Shown here: piece after piece, positions 53,231-62,031 of the stretch
How the letters are laid out: every line of letters starts with the position of its first letter
How positions within the stretch are numbered: position 1 is the stretch's first letter
DNA from: Microbulbifer sp. THAF38
Lineage (GTDB): Bacteria > Pseudomonadota > Gammaproteobacteria > Pseudomonadales > Cellvibrionaceae
Assembly: GCF_009363535.1 (NCBI RefSeq)
Contig: NZ_CP045369.1
Location: 2,491,001 to 2,555,000, forward strand
Direction of reading: 5' to 3'
Length of the DNA: 64,000 nt
Made by a program: the position numbers and the translations under genes
The notes under the pieces: model-generated
What the model was told of the DNA's origin: nothing
The model's database searches: none
Seen by the model: the letters and a program-made list of their open reading frames with translations, nothing else

Positions 53231-54064
53231 TCACACCTTTTCCGCTGATGTGGGAAGCTCCAGCCGGTACCCACAAAACTTGCAGTATTCCGCATCTGGA
53301 TCATGGGTGCTGCGGCCACAGTTATTACAGCGGTGATGTTTGCGCTCGCGATGCATCTCACCCGCCAGCTCAGCGGTAAGGATGCCCGTTGGTACGGCAA
53401 TAATTGAATAACCAATCAACATGGTCATGGCTGCTATACCCTGCCCCAATGGCGTTTGAGGAGAAATATCCCCATAACCAACGGTGGTAATGGTCACAAT
53501 CGCCCAGTAAACACTGGTGGGGATACTGGTAAATCCGTTTTCCGGCCCCTCCACTACAAACATCAGCGAGCCGAAGATAATACACATCACCAGGACGCTG
53601 GAGTAAAACACCAGAATTTTCCGCCGGGCCAGCCCCAAGGCCCGCAATAGCAGGTTGGCATCCTGCAGGTAGCGCACCAACTTTAAAATCCTGAAGATAC
53701 GCAACACCCGCAGCAAGCGGATCACCAACAGATAGGTGGCCCCGGTATAGAGAAGAGCCAGGTAACTGGGCAGAATCGCCAGCAGATCGACAACGCCATA
53801 AAAACTGAAAATATATTTGCGCCGATTAACCGAACAGTAGATACGGGCAGCGTATTCCAAAGTAAAAAGACCGGTGAAAAGCCACTCCAGTGTGGTCAGT
53901 AGCGCCCCGTAACGTTGTGCGATTGGGCCAATCGAAGCCAGTAGTACCAGCCCAACACTAATTAAAATTGCCCAGATCAAGAACACATCGAAGTTACGCC
54001 CCGCGGGCGTGTCGGTGCCAAAGATCACTTCATTGAGCAGTTTGCGACGTCCAGTCAACGCCAT
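53231..54064 (-). CDS. Voltage-gated potassium channel with C-terminal zinc ribbon
   Basis: A 277-residue Kv-type channel subunit. Helices S1-S6 are visible, with a voltage-sensor S4 (RLLRVLRIFRILKLVRYL, arginines at every third position 116-125), the selectivity filter TVGYGD at 194-199, and a C-terminal C-x2-C...C-x2-C zinc knuckle at 246-264 (CNNCGRST, CKFCGY). The filter predicts K+ selectivity. The zinc ribbon is an unusual cytoplasmic tail and may aid assembly or sense metal or redox. It stands alone, upstream of yciH divergently. Confidence 0.88.
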   Translation of the reverse strand: MALTGRRKLLNEVIFGTDTPAGRNFDVFLIWAILISVGLVLLASIGPIAQRYGALLTTLEWLFTGLFTLEYAARIYCSVNRRKYIFSFYGVVDLLAILPSYLALLYTGATYLLVIRLLRVLRIFRILKLVRYLQDANLLLRALGLARRKILVFYSSVLVMCIIFGSLMFVVEGPENGFTSIPTSVYWAIVTITTVGYGDISPQTPLGQGIAAMTMLIGYSIIAVPTGILTAELAGEMHRERKHHRCNNCGRSTHDPDAEYCKFCGYRLELPTSAEKV

Positions 54065-54264
54065 GGATTAACCTCTTCTACCAGCTGCTAGGGATTTGCC
54101 TCGAAATTTTACCCGCTGGCGGCTGGCGGGTCGCCCCCTATTCCGCTTCTTCCGCTTGTTCCGCTTCCTTACAGAACTGACGGCGACCTCTTTGACTTCC
54201 ATCGCGCCTCGGGCACAATCGCGCCCAAGCTATTCAGTGCAAAGTTTTTTAGGAGCCCAACGCT

Positions 54265-54588
54265 ATGGCCAAGGAAAATCGTCTTGTCTACTCCACCGAC
54301 CGCGGTCGTATCAAAGAGGAGCCCGCAGCGGAAAAGCAGCACCAAGGTGATGGGATCGTACGTATCCAAAGAGAGACCAAAGGGCGCAAAGGCAAGGGGG
54401 TCACTTGCGTGCGCGGCGTAGACGGCACAGATAGTGAGCTGAAGTTACTGCTGGCAGAATTGAAGAAACGCTGCGGCTGTGGCGGTGCCCTGAAAGACGG
54501 GGTAATCGAAATCCAGGGCGATAAGCGCACCGAAATCAAAGCACTGCTGGAATCTAAAAACTACAAAGTTAAGCTCGCCGGCGGCTAG
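54265..54588 (+). CDS. yciH: SUI1/YciH-family translation factor
   Basis: A 107-residue protein of the eIF1/SUI1 fold, which may monitor initiator tRNA on the 30S subunit. Signatures are IVRIQRETKGRKGKGVTCVRG and KKRCGCGGALKDGVIEIQGD. The last 20 bases overlap the convergent gene by four bases. The start has TTAGGAGCCC upstream. Confidence 0.9.
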   Translation: MAKENRLVYSTDRGRIKEEPAAEKQHQGDGIVRIQRETKGRKGKGVTCVRGVDGTDSELKLLLAELKKRCGCGGALKDGVIEIQGDKRTEIKALLESKNYKVKLAGG

Positions 54589-57182
54589 ACTGCCTGCAGG
54601 AGACGCAAGGGATTCACTTCCAACTGCCCCTCTCTGTCCAAGCAGCGTTGCAGCAGAGCCGCCAGTTGAATCTGGTAGCGCTCCAAAATTATCGAAATCG
54701 CGTATTTGCAGCGGGACTCCATAGTATGCACCACCGCCAAGGCTTCCTGATGTCGCTGGGGTAACTGCTGCAATGGCTCACGCTTGGCCTTAATACAAAG
54801 CGCGCTATCCAATCCCTGTGCTTTTAACAACTCAGATGACTCCACCGTAGCGAAGGTGGCATCCAGCTCCCGCGCGGAAAGGGCCAGATATTTCTGTACC
54901 AGTTCCCGCTCGGCCAGGTCCGGGGACAGTCGACCCGCAAAGATTGCGAGACTGGTACTGTAACCCGCAAGGCGCTCAATGTGTGTTGCCAGCGCTTCAT
55001 AAGCCGCCAGCTGGCTCAGCAGACTCCGTGCCTGCTGGCGCTCCCGCGCCGGCATCGCCACAACGGCCAAGCAAAGCCTTTGATAAAATACTGAATAGAT
55101 ATGCTGGAGCTGCCGTTCGATTTCCTCCAGCTCAGACCTTTTTACTGCCGCGGCTTCCTGAGCCGCTGCGAGGCTGGCACTATTCAAGGAGTAATCCTGC
55201 GGTTCGATACGCACCTTGGCTCGAATCAACGCCGCCCCCAGCTGTATCGTCACCATCAGCAGGCGCGCGCTCTCGCGCTGCTCGCGTAACTCACGCAGCT
55301 CAATTAATTTACTGCGCAGCCAATCGATACTGCTCTGCAAATCCATCGCCTGCAGTTCCTGTGAGGCTGGCCTGCGCAGGGGCATTAAAGTCAGAGGCGG
55401 CAGGCGGTTAAAATAAACATCCATCACCTCTAATGCCTCTTCCGCCTCACGGCTGGAGCTGAGTAATCGGCGATTCTCCACTACCTGACAGTCGGGAGCA
55501 CTCGCCTCCGCACTGATGTTCCTGGCCAATGTGGGGAAATCGACAAAGAGGTTTTCCAGGGAAAACGCCCTCTGCAGGCGCCCATTCACATTGCTCTGCT
55601 GAACACTCTCAATACGTTCCAGATCTGCCGCTTCAAAGACATCCCAGGGATCACTGGCCTGACTCATCGAAAGCTCGATGGTTTTACCGGTTTCCTCATC
55701 GAGATTTTCCAGGGTCCAGGCCACAGCGGCAGGAATATTTTCAAAGCACTGCCCCACTGCTGATGCCTCTCGCGCAATCTCGGCAACCATTAGGTCTGCA
55801 TGCACCAGGCGATGCCAATTCCCGGCAAACTCGGTGAATGCCTCACTGCCAATCAAATCTGCGGCCCAGAGGTCCGCACGGGATTCCAGATAAAGGGCAC
55901 TCCTCCGGGTTAAGGCACGGTGCAGATTTTCGAGTCGCTCGATCAATGGCAACAGGAAATACCCACAGGTAACCAGCATTTGATGGAAGAGTTTCAGCGG
56001 CCCCGGCTCACCACGGCTGCACAATACACTTCGCTCATTTTCCAGAGCCCACTGCATCAGTTCCAGGCGGCGCACTCCATCCAAAACCAGCCAGGCCAGC
56101 AGACCATTGAGCTTTCCCTGGTAAAGGCCAAGGTTGCGCACCATCAATGCCAGGGTCTCACTGCCACGCAGGGAAGTGACACTGGCCAACCCCAAATTTA
56201 GTGGCAGCTCTTGGCGCATCACCTCAGAAAATCTGGGGGCACAGTAGACACGGGCATCCGGGCTTAATATCAAAGCCTGTACCCTTGGTAACTTTGTTGC
56301 GTTTGATAGTTGTTCAAGCAAACGCCACAGGTCTTTGCTTTCAGAATGCTTTAAGAGTTTTTCACCAGGCTGAGTACGAGCATCCCTGGGAAAGCAGAAG
56401 TAGGGCAAAGCCAACAACAGCATTAAGAAAACAATGACTGTCACTCCCCCCAAACTGAACAGCAAAGTAGCGCCAGTTAATTCCCCCTGCCAAACCGCCT
56501 GAGGAATTTGCCATAGCAGTGCGCCGGCACCATAAAGGCACAGTATTGCCACACAAATAAAAACGGCAGGAGTCACTATCGCGGGGAGTAGCCCAAGGAG
56601 AACCCTTACCCCTGAAGTGGTCACGGTTGGCTTCTTACTACTGAAGAGAGGCTTTTCTTTTCCTTTCGCCTCTGGCATTTCTGGTTTTGATTTGGTCTTT
56701 TGAGGGGTTAGTCGGGGTTCTGGCCGCTCTGTAGCACTTCCGCCTCTCACTTTTGCGGAAGTCACAGTAGGGCTTTCTAAATCCTCCCCACTCTGAAGCG
56801 CCTTTTCCTCTTTCAAAGCCTGTTCTTTCAGAGCCTTACCATTGGAAGCAGTTTCCAATGCGGTTTGGGTTGACGGCTTCGCCTCTACACTGGCCCTACG
56901 TCGCTGGGCTACTTTGATTTTTGCGATCAACTGCTGGTTATCGAACTTTCCCGCAGGACAAACCTCGGCACGCAGCCCCATCTTGTGCAGACGAGCCCTG
57001 TACTCCAGGGCCTGTGACGATATCAAGCTATCTTTAATCACCCAGCCCTTTAGCAGTAACCTGCGAGCCTGTGCTTCTGGAATCGAGAATAGTTTGGCGA
57101 TATCCCGAGTCACCACTTCTGGTTTTTTGGCGTGAAGCATCCGTCCTGTGGAAACCACCTGGTATAAATCCTGGCCCGCCAT
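54585..57182 (-). CDS. Pseudo-M48 membrane protein with N-terminal adaptor domain
   Basis: An 865-residue membrane protein. The N-terminal 75 residues (LYQVVSTGRMLHAKKPEVVT) form a small adaptor domain seen in other gammaproteobacterial membrane proteins. A charged linker follows (about 95-185), then helices at about 193-225 and 235-262. The next region aligns with M48-type peptidases, but the zinc motif LAHELGH.G is replaced by MVRNLGLYQG (R349, N350, L353), so both His and the Glu are lost. A later E-x2-AD pattern (LESRADLWAADLIG) that supplies the third ligand remains. The C-terminal 300 residues are helical. It is likely a non-catalytic homologue, perhaps structural or regulatory. Confidence 0.7.
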   Translation of the reverse strand: MAGQDLYQVVSTGRMLHAKKPEVVTRDIAKLFSIPEAQARRLLLKGWVIKDSLISSQALEYRARLHKMGLRAEVCPAGKFDNQQLIAKIKVAQRRRASVEAKPSTQTALETASNGKALKEQALKEEKALQSGEDLESPTVTSAKVRGGSATERPEPRLTPQKTKSKPEMPEAKGKEKPLFSSKKPTVTTSGVRVLLGLLPAIVTPAVFICVAILCLYGAGALLWQIPQAVWQGELTGATLLFSLGGVTVIVFLMLLLALPYFCFPRDARTQPGEKLLKHSESKDLWRLLEQLSNATKLPRVQALILSPDARVYCAPRFSEVMRQELPLNLGLASVTSLRGSETLALMVRNLGLYQGKLNGLLAWLVLDGVRRLELMQWALENERSVLCSRGEPGPLKLFHQMLVTCGYFLLPLIERLENLHRALTRRSALYLESRADLWAADLIGSEAFTEFAGNWHRLVHADLMVAEIAREASAVGQCFENIPAAVAWTLENLDEETGKTIELSMSQASDPWDVFEAADLERIESVQQSNVNGRLQRAFSLENLFVDFPTLARNISAEASAPDCQVVENRRLLSSSREAEEALEVMDVYFNRLPPLTLMPLRRPASQELQAMDLQSSIDWLRSKLIELRELREQRESARLLMVTIQLGAALIRAKVRIEPQDYSLNSASLAAAQEAAAVKRSELEEIERQLQHIYSVFYQRLCLAVVAMPARERQQARSLLSQLAAYEALATHIERLAGYSTSLAIFAGRLSPDLAERELVQKYLALSARELDATFATVESSELLKAQGLDSALCIKAKREPLQQLPQRHQEALAVVHTMESRCKYAISIILERYQIQLAALLQRCLDREGQLEVNPLRLLQAV

Positions 57183-57402
57183 TTCCCTCTCCTGTCACCA
57201 AGTGACACTTATTGTCACAATTATTACATCTTGCGCGCAGAGTAAAAGATTCGGGAAAAAACGGGTGCGCACCAGTTCTCAGGAAAGTCTTTAAAGAGGA
57301 GAAATTGGCAGGAAAGGTGGCAAAGTGCACAGTTTTATTGGCACATTGCCGGTAATTAGTATTACTTTCGTGTTTAAGACTTAAAGTTCTTAAATCTAGA
57401 GT

Positions 57403-58056
57403 TTAAATCTTCGGCGCGAAGATTTGATAGGCCCGATCGGCCAGCTCAGGAATGGTCAATCCATTCTCCCTGGCTTTAAACCAGCTATAGGTATGGCTCA
57501 GCGCACCGACCATAAGACGGCGTACCACTGTGGCATCCCCGCCGGGGCAATGAGCCGAGTTGATCGCATCCAGCCATATTTGCTCGTACTCATCACGCAG
57601 TAACAACACTTCTTTCTGGCTTTTTTCTGACAGACTGCGCCACTCCATCACCAAGATGGAAAAGCCCGGCACCGCCCGCTCGTGAATGGCCTCAAGTTCA
57701 GACTGGATACAGGCGCGCAGCTTCTCCTGAGGTGACGCGGCCAGCTCCACCGCGCTGCGCATACGGGCACTGGCGAAAATCGTTACCTCCTTCATCACTT
57801 CGCAGAGAATCTGCTCCTTACTGGAGAAATGATGAAAAATACTGCCGGACAGAATACCCACTTGCGCAGCCAGATCTCGCACGGTGGTACGTGAAAAGCC
57901 CTTTTGCTCAAACAGGCGCGCGGCGGCATTAAGTAGACGCCCCCGTGGAGAAGCCGGGTCTGTAAGCTCCCCCGCCTTTACCAGGGTTCCAATTAGCTGC
58001 TGTGGTGACATAGCACTTTGTACTTCACCTAACTCCACCTGTGCGCTCTCTTGCAC
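57403..58056 (-). CDS. TetR-family repressor, AtuR-like
   Basis: A 217-residue TetR regulator with the helix-turn-helix at about 40-62 (GFSRTTVRDLAAQVGILSGSIFHHF) and a C-terminal ligand domain. The GTG at 58056 has GGGAG upstream and avoids including the palindromic operator; a longer in-frame ATG at 58227 would read across it. Divergent from a carboxylase operon ordered like atuBCDEF, it corresponds to AtuR, the repressor of acyclic terpene utilisation in Pseudomonas. Ligand is likely a CoA thioester by analogy. Confidence 0.82.
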   Translation of the reverse strand: MQESAQVELGEVQSAMSPQQLIGTLVKAGELTDPASPRGRLLNAAARLFEQKGFSRTTVRDLAAQVGILSGSIFHHFSSKEQILCEVMKEVTIFASARMRSAVELAASPQEKLRACIQSELEAIHERAVPGFSILVMEWRSLSEKSQKEVLLLRDEYEQIWLDAINSAHCPGGDATVVRRLMVGALSHTYSWFKARENGLTIPELADRAYQIFAPKI

Positions 58057-58152
58057 GAAACACTCCCAACTCTTTGCTTTCTTTTTCGCATTCTTTTGCA
58101 GACTGATCGGCAACCTAACAATCACATGATTAAAAAGAAGCCAACTCTTGAA

Positions 58153-58172
58153 TACCAAGCGCTTGCTTGGTA
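58153..58172. promoter_or_regulatory. Perfect palindrome, probable TetR operator
   Basis: TACCAAGC-N4-GCTTGGTA is an exact inverted repeat between the divergent TetR gene and the operon. AtuR of Pseudomonas is known to bind inverted repeats in the corresponding intergenic region. Only one copy was found here. Confidence 0.7.
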
Positions 58173-58271
58173 GCGTTAAGCTATTCTGCGTTTTCCCACA
58201 CGCGGGCGCAAGCGCCGACAAGAACAATAAAAATTGAACAGGCCTGACAGGCCCAAGAAAAGGAAACTTTC

Positions 58272-59165
58272 ATGCGCTATCAAAGCCAGCTGCGCTCCGG
58301 CAGCTTTAGCGAGCAAACCCATATCGTCACCGGCGGCGGCAGTGGTATTGGCCGCTGTATCGCCCACGAACTGGCTAGCCTTGGTGCCCATGTTATATTG
58401 ATCGGGCGCAAGTTGGACAAGTTGGAACGTGTTGCCGGCGAGATCAACAACGATGGTGGCGAGTGCAGCATATTCAGCCTGGATATTCGCGACGAAGAGG
58501 GCGTCCAGGAAACCGTTGGGCAAATTGCCCAGGCCCGAGGCCAAATTCACGGCTTAGTGAACAATGCCGGTGGCCAGTTCCCCTCCCCCCTTGAGCAGAT
58601 CAACACAAAAGGCTTCGATGCTGTTGTGCGCAGCAACCTGCTCGGTGGCTTTTTAATGTCCCGCGAAGTCTTTGTGCAGTCGATGAAGCAGCACGGCGGC
58701 AGTATTGTAAATATCACGGCGGATAATGCGGGCGGTATGCCGATGATGGGCCACTCCGGTGCTGCCCGCGCCGGCATGGAAAATATTACCGAAACGGCTG
58801 CACTGGAATGGGCATCTTTTGGCGTTCGAGTTAACGCTGTAGCACCGGGCTATATTCTCTCCAGCGGTTTTGATACCTATGACCCAAAATTCCTGCGCGA
58901 GCTACTGCCGGGCTTCCGCGACAGTATCCCCCTCTACCGGCTGGGAGAGGAAGCCGAAGTCAGTGGCGCCGTGTGTTTCCTGCTGTCCGATGCAGCCAGC
59001 TATATCACCGGCCAAACCTTGCGCATCGACGGTGGCTCCAGCCTCAAGCATCACTCCCCGCTTTGGCAACCACAAGCCGCCAGTAACTCCAAACGCTATA
59101 ACGGATTCCACCGCAAGCGTCGGCCCCAGGTAGTGGAAGAGTTGGAAGCGGAGGGCAAGCTCTAA
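58272..59165 (+). CDS. Short-chain dehydrogenase, AtuB-like
   Basis: A 297-residue classical SDR, first gene of the carboxylase operon. The cofactor motif is TGGGSGIGRCIAHEL (about 19-33), with NNAGGQFPSPLEQI and a SGAARAGMENITE segment where the usual YxxxK Tyr is replaced by S-G-A-A-R. The active site is therefore atypical, as in 2,4-dienoyl-CoA reductase-like SDRs. In Pseudomonas the equivalent AtuB belongs to the terpene cluster and its role is unclear. The stop overlaps the next ATG by one base. Confidence 0.82.
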   Translation: MRYQSQLRSGSFSEQTHIVTGGGSGIGRCIAHELASLGAHVILIGRKLDKLERVAGEINNDGGECSIFSLDIRDEEGVQETVGQIAQARGQIHGLVNNAGGQFPSPLEQINTKGFDAVVRSNLLGGFLMSREVFVQSMKQHGGSIVNITADNAGGMPMMGHSGAARAGMENITETAALEWASFGVRVNAVAPGYILSSGFDTYDPKFLRELLPGFRDSIPLYRLGEEAEVSGAVCFLLSDAASYITGQTLRIDGGSSLKHHSPLWQPQAASNSKRYNGFHRKRRPQVVEELEAEGKL

Positions 59166-60772
59166 TGCAGCCGATTGACTCCCAGCTCGACAACCGCTCG
59201 GCAGAGTTCAATGACAACAAATCTGCCATGTTGGAACAGATCAACCAGTTTCGCGAGGCCGAGCAACGCCCGATACAAGCGGAAAAAAGCAAGGCTGCCC
59301 GCTATCGTGATCGGGGCTGGCTGCTGCCAAGGGAGCGCCTAAATTTGCTCCTCGACTCCGGTGCTCCCTTTGTAGAGCTGTGCTCCCTCGCCGGCTATAA
59401 ATTGTTTGACGACCAGGATGGCACCGGCGCGGGTGGCGGCGCCATTTGCGGCATCGGTCAAATCAGTGGTCGACGCTGTATGGTGCGGGTAGATAACTAT
59501 GCCGTGAAAGGCGGCACCATCTCACCTGCCGGTATGGATAAAGCCCTTCGAATGCAGCGGATCGCACTGGAAAACCATCTGCCAGTAGTCGCTCTGGCAC
59601 AAAGTGGCGGCGCCAACCTGATGTATGCCACCGATACTTTTGCCCCAGGAGGCCGCGGATTTGCCAACCAGGCGCGCATGTCCGCCGCCGGTATTCCGCA
59701 AGTAACCGTAGTACACGGCGGCGCTACTGCCGGCGGCGCCTACCAGCCTGGCCTGTCAGATTATGTCGTTATGGTGCGCGGGCAAACCGGTATGTACCTG
59801 GCCGGTCCACCACTGTTGAAAGCAGCCACCGGTGAAATTGCCGATGCGGAAAGCCTCGGCGGGGCGGAAATGCACTGTACCGAATCCGGCAGTGGCGATT
59901 ACTTAGCAGAGAACGATGCCGATGGGATTCGCATCGCAAGAGAGATTATTGCCGCACTACCCTCACCAATTAAACGCTCTGTAGAAAAAGATTACCTGGA
60001 CCCACTACACCCTATTGAGGACCTGCTCGGCCTGATTCCAGCAGACAGTAAAAAGCCCTACGACGTGCGCGAAATTCTCGCACGGATTGCCGACGGCTCC
60101 GCCATGCTGGATTTTAAGCCGGAATTCGATCGACAAACCGTGTGCGGCCATATTCGTATCGAAGGCTTCCCTGTGGGAATTATTGGGAATAACGGCCCTA
60201 TCACCCCCAAGGGCGCCAACAAGGCCGCGCAGTTTATTCAGTTGTGCGAACAGAGTGGCACGCCACTGCTGTTTTTGCATAACACCACCGGGTTTATGGT
60301 GGGTACCGAGGTGGAGCGCAACGGCATTATCAAGCACGGCGCCAAAATGATTCAGGCCGTGGCCAATGCCAGCGTACCAAAACTCAGCATTGTCGTGGGC
60401 GGCTCCTATGGGGCCGGCAACTACGCCATGTGCGGTCGCGGATTCGATCCCCGCTTTATTTTTGCCTGGCCTAATTCCCGCACCGCCGTTATGGGCGCAG
60501 CCCAGGCCGGCAAGGTAATGCGCATCGTCACCGAGCAAAAAATGCAACGCAGCGGCAATGTGGATGAGACGGTGTTGGACAAATTGGAAAACGACACCAG
60601 CGCCTTTATGCAGGGCAATTCCGATGCTCTCGCCTGCAGTGCGCGCCTCTGGGATGACGGCATTATCGATCCCCGCGATACGCGCAAACTTTTAGGCATG
60701 TTGCTAGAAGTTTGCAATGAGGCCGAGCAGAGCAAACTGAATAAAAACACCTTCGGGGTAGCAAGGTTTTAG
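59165..60772 (+). CDS. Acyl-CoA carboxylase carboxyltransferase subunit, AtuC-like
   Basis: A 535-residue beta subunit that moves CO2 from biotin to a beta-methyl unsaturated acyl-CoA (geranyl-CoA in Atu; 3-methylcrotonyl-CoA in Liu). The two crotonase-like halves are present, with QSGGANLMYATDTF and VVHGGATAGGAYQPG in the first and GSYGAGNYAMCGRGFDPRF in the second. The SDR/TetR context favours geranyl-CoA. Translation is coupled to the SDR gene by a TAATG overlap. Confidence 0.9.
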   Translation: MQPIDSQLDNRSAEFNDNKSAMLEQINQFREAEQRPIQAEKSKAARYRDRGWLLPRERLNLLLDSGAPFVELCSLAGYKLFDDQDGTGAGGGAICGIGQISGRRCMVRVDNYAVKGGTISPAGMDKALRMQRIALENHLPVVALAQSGGANLMYATDTFAPGGRGFANQARMSAAGIPQVTVVHGGATAGGAYQPGLSDYVVMVRGQTGMYLAGPPLLKAATGEIADAESLGGAEMHCTESGSGDYLAENDADGIRIAREIIAALPSPIKRSVEKDYLDPLHPIEDLLGLIPADSKKPYDVREILARIADGSAMLDFKPEFDRQTVCGHIRIEGFPVGIIGNNGPITPKGANKAAQFIQLCEQSGTPLLFLHNTTGFMVGTEVERNGIIKHGAKMIQAVANASVPKLSIVVGGSYGAGNYAMCGRGFDPRFIFAWPNSRTAVMGAAQAGKVMRIVTEQKMQRSGNVDETVLDKLENDTSAFMQGNSDALACSARLWDDGIIDPRDTRKLLGMLLEVCNEAEQSKLNKNTFGVARF

Positions 60773-60855
60773 ATCGAAAAACCTGGGCAATAAGGAAGTG
60801 CGGTTGCCCATTCACATCATCACCTGGTTCACACTTCAAGGCAGGGAAAATAATA

Positions 60856-62022
60856 ATGATATTTAGCGATCAACACCGGGAACTGCAGCGCACCGTACAA
60901 AATTTTGTACAGCAGGAAATTAACCCCAATGTGGCGGAATGGGAAAAGGCCGGCCGCTTTCCCATCCGCGAAATTTTCCAACAACTAGCCGGTCTGGGCC
61001 TGCTAGGCATCAGCAAGTCCACAGACTTCGGTGGCCTAGGTCTCGACTTCAGTTATGAAACCGTTTTCCTGGAGGAGCTGGGCGGTGCCCACTGTGGCGG
61101 TGTCCCCCTGTCGATTTCAGTGCAGACCTCCATGTGTACCCCTGCCCTAGCCAACTTCGGCAGCCAGGATCTCAAAGAGCAGTTCCTGATTCCCGCCGTG
61201 AACGGAGAGATGGTCGGCGCAATCGCCGTATCCGAACCGGGCGCCGGTTCCGATGTCGCCTCAATTAAAACCACTGCCAAAAGCGATGGCGACGACTATG
61301 TGATCAACGGCAGCAAGATGTGGATCACCAACGCCCCCTGCGCAGACTTTTTCTGCACCCTGGTCAATACCAGTGAGGGCAAAGCCCACAGCAACAAATC
61401 CCTGATCATTATTCCGGCAAAAACGCCAGGGGTACGCATCGGCGAAAAGCTCGACAAACTGGGCATGCGCTCATCAGAAACCGCCCCTATCTTTTTTGAC
61501 AATGTGCGGGTGCCCAAACATTTCCGTATCGGCGATGAAGGTGCCGGTTTTCTGTTGCAAATGCTGCAATTCCAGGAGGAGCGCCTCGCCGGCGCCGCGC
61601 TGAACTTAAAAGGACTGGAGAACTGCGTAAGTAGCACCATCGACTATGTGCGCGAGCGTCAGGCCTTTAAAGCCCCCCTGATCGACAACCAAACCATCCA
61701 TTTTGCTCTCGCAGAAATGCAGACTGAAGTGGAGTGCCTGCGCTCATTAACCTGGCGTGCAGTGGAAGCCTATATAGCCGGTGAAGATGTCACCACCCTC
61801 GCCTCTATGGCCAAGCTCAAGGCTGGCCGCCTGTCCCGCACAATTCCAGACCAATGCCTGCAGTTCTGGGGCGGTATGGGCTATATCGAGGAAACGATAA
61901 TCAACCGCGCTTACCGGGATAGCCGCCTCACCGCTATCGGCGGCGGCGCGGATGAAGTAATGCTCGGTATTATCTGTAAGCTGATGGGCATACTGCCCGG
62001 CAAGCATAAACCCAACGCGTAA
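60856..62022 (+). CDS. Acyl-CoA dehydrogenase, AtuD-like
   Basis: A 388-residue flavoenzyme. Signatures AIAVSEPGAGSDVASIKTTA and MWITNAPCADFFCTL are standard. The usual catalytic Glu in the C-terminal EGTSE motif is replaced (AIGGGADEV, Gly362), while QEERLAGAA provides E242 at the position used by isovaleryl-CoA dehydrogenase. This suits branched beta-methyl substrates such as citronellyl-CoA or isovaleryl-CoA. It follows the carboxyltransferase after 83 bases and has AGGGAA upstream. Confidence 0.9.
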   Translation: MIFSDQHRELQRTVQNFVQQEINPNVAEWEKAGRFPIREIFQQLAGLGLLGISKSTDFGGLGLDFSYETVFLEELGGAHCGGVPLSISVQTSMCTPALANFGSQDLKEQFLIPAVNGEMVGAIAVSEPGAGSDVASIKTTAKSDGDDYVINGSKMWITNAPCADFFCTLVNTSEGKAHSNKSLIIIPAKTPGVRIGEKLDKLGMRSSETAPIFFDNVRVPKHFRIGDEGAGFLLQMLQFQEERLAGAALNLKGLENCVSSTIDYVRERQAFKAPLIDNQTIHFALAEMQTEVECLRSLTWRAVEAYIAGEDVTTLASMAKLKAGRLSRTIPDQCLQFWGGMGYIEETIINRAYRDSRLTAIGGGADEVMLGIICKLMGILPGKHKPNA

Positions 62023-62031
62023 GGTCAGGCC

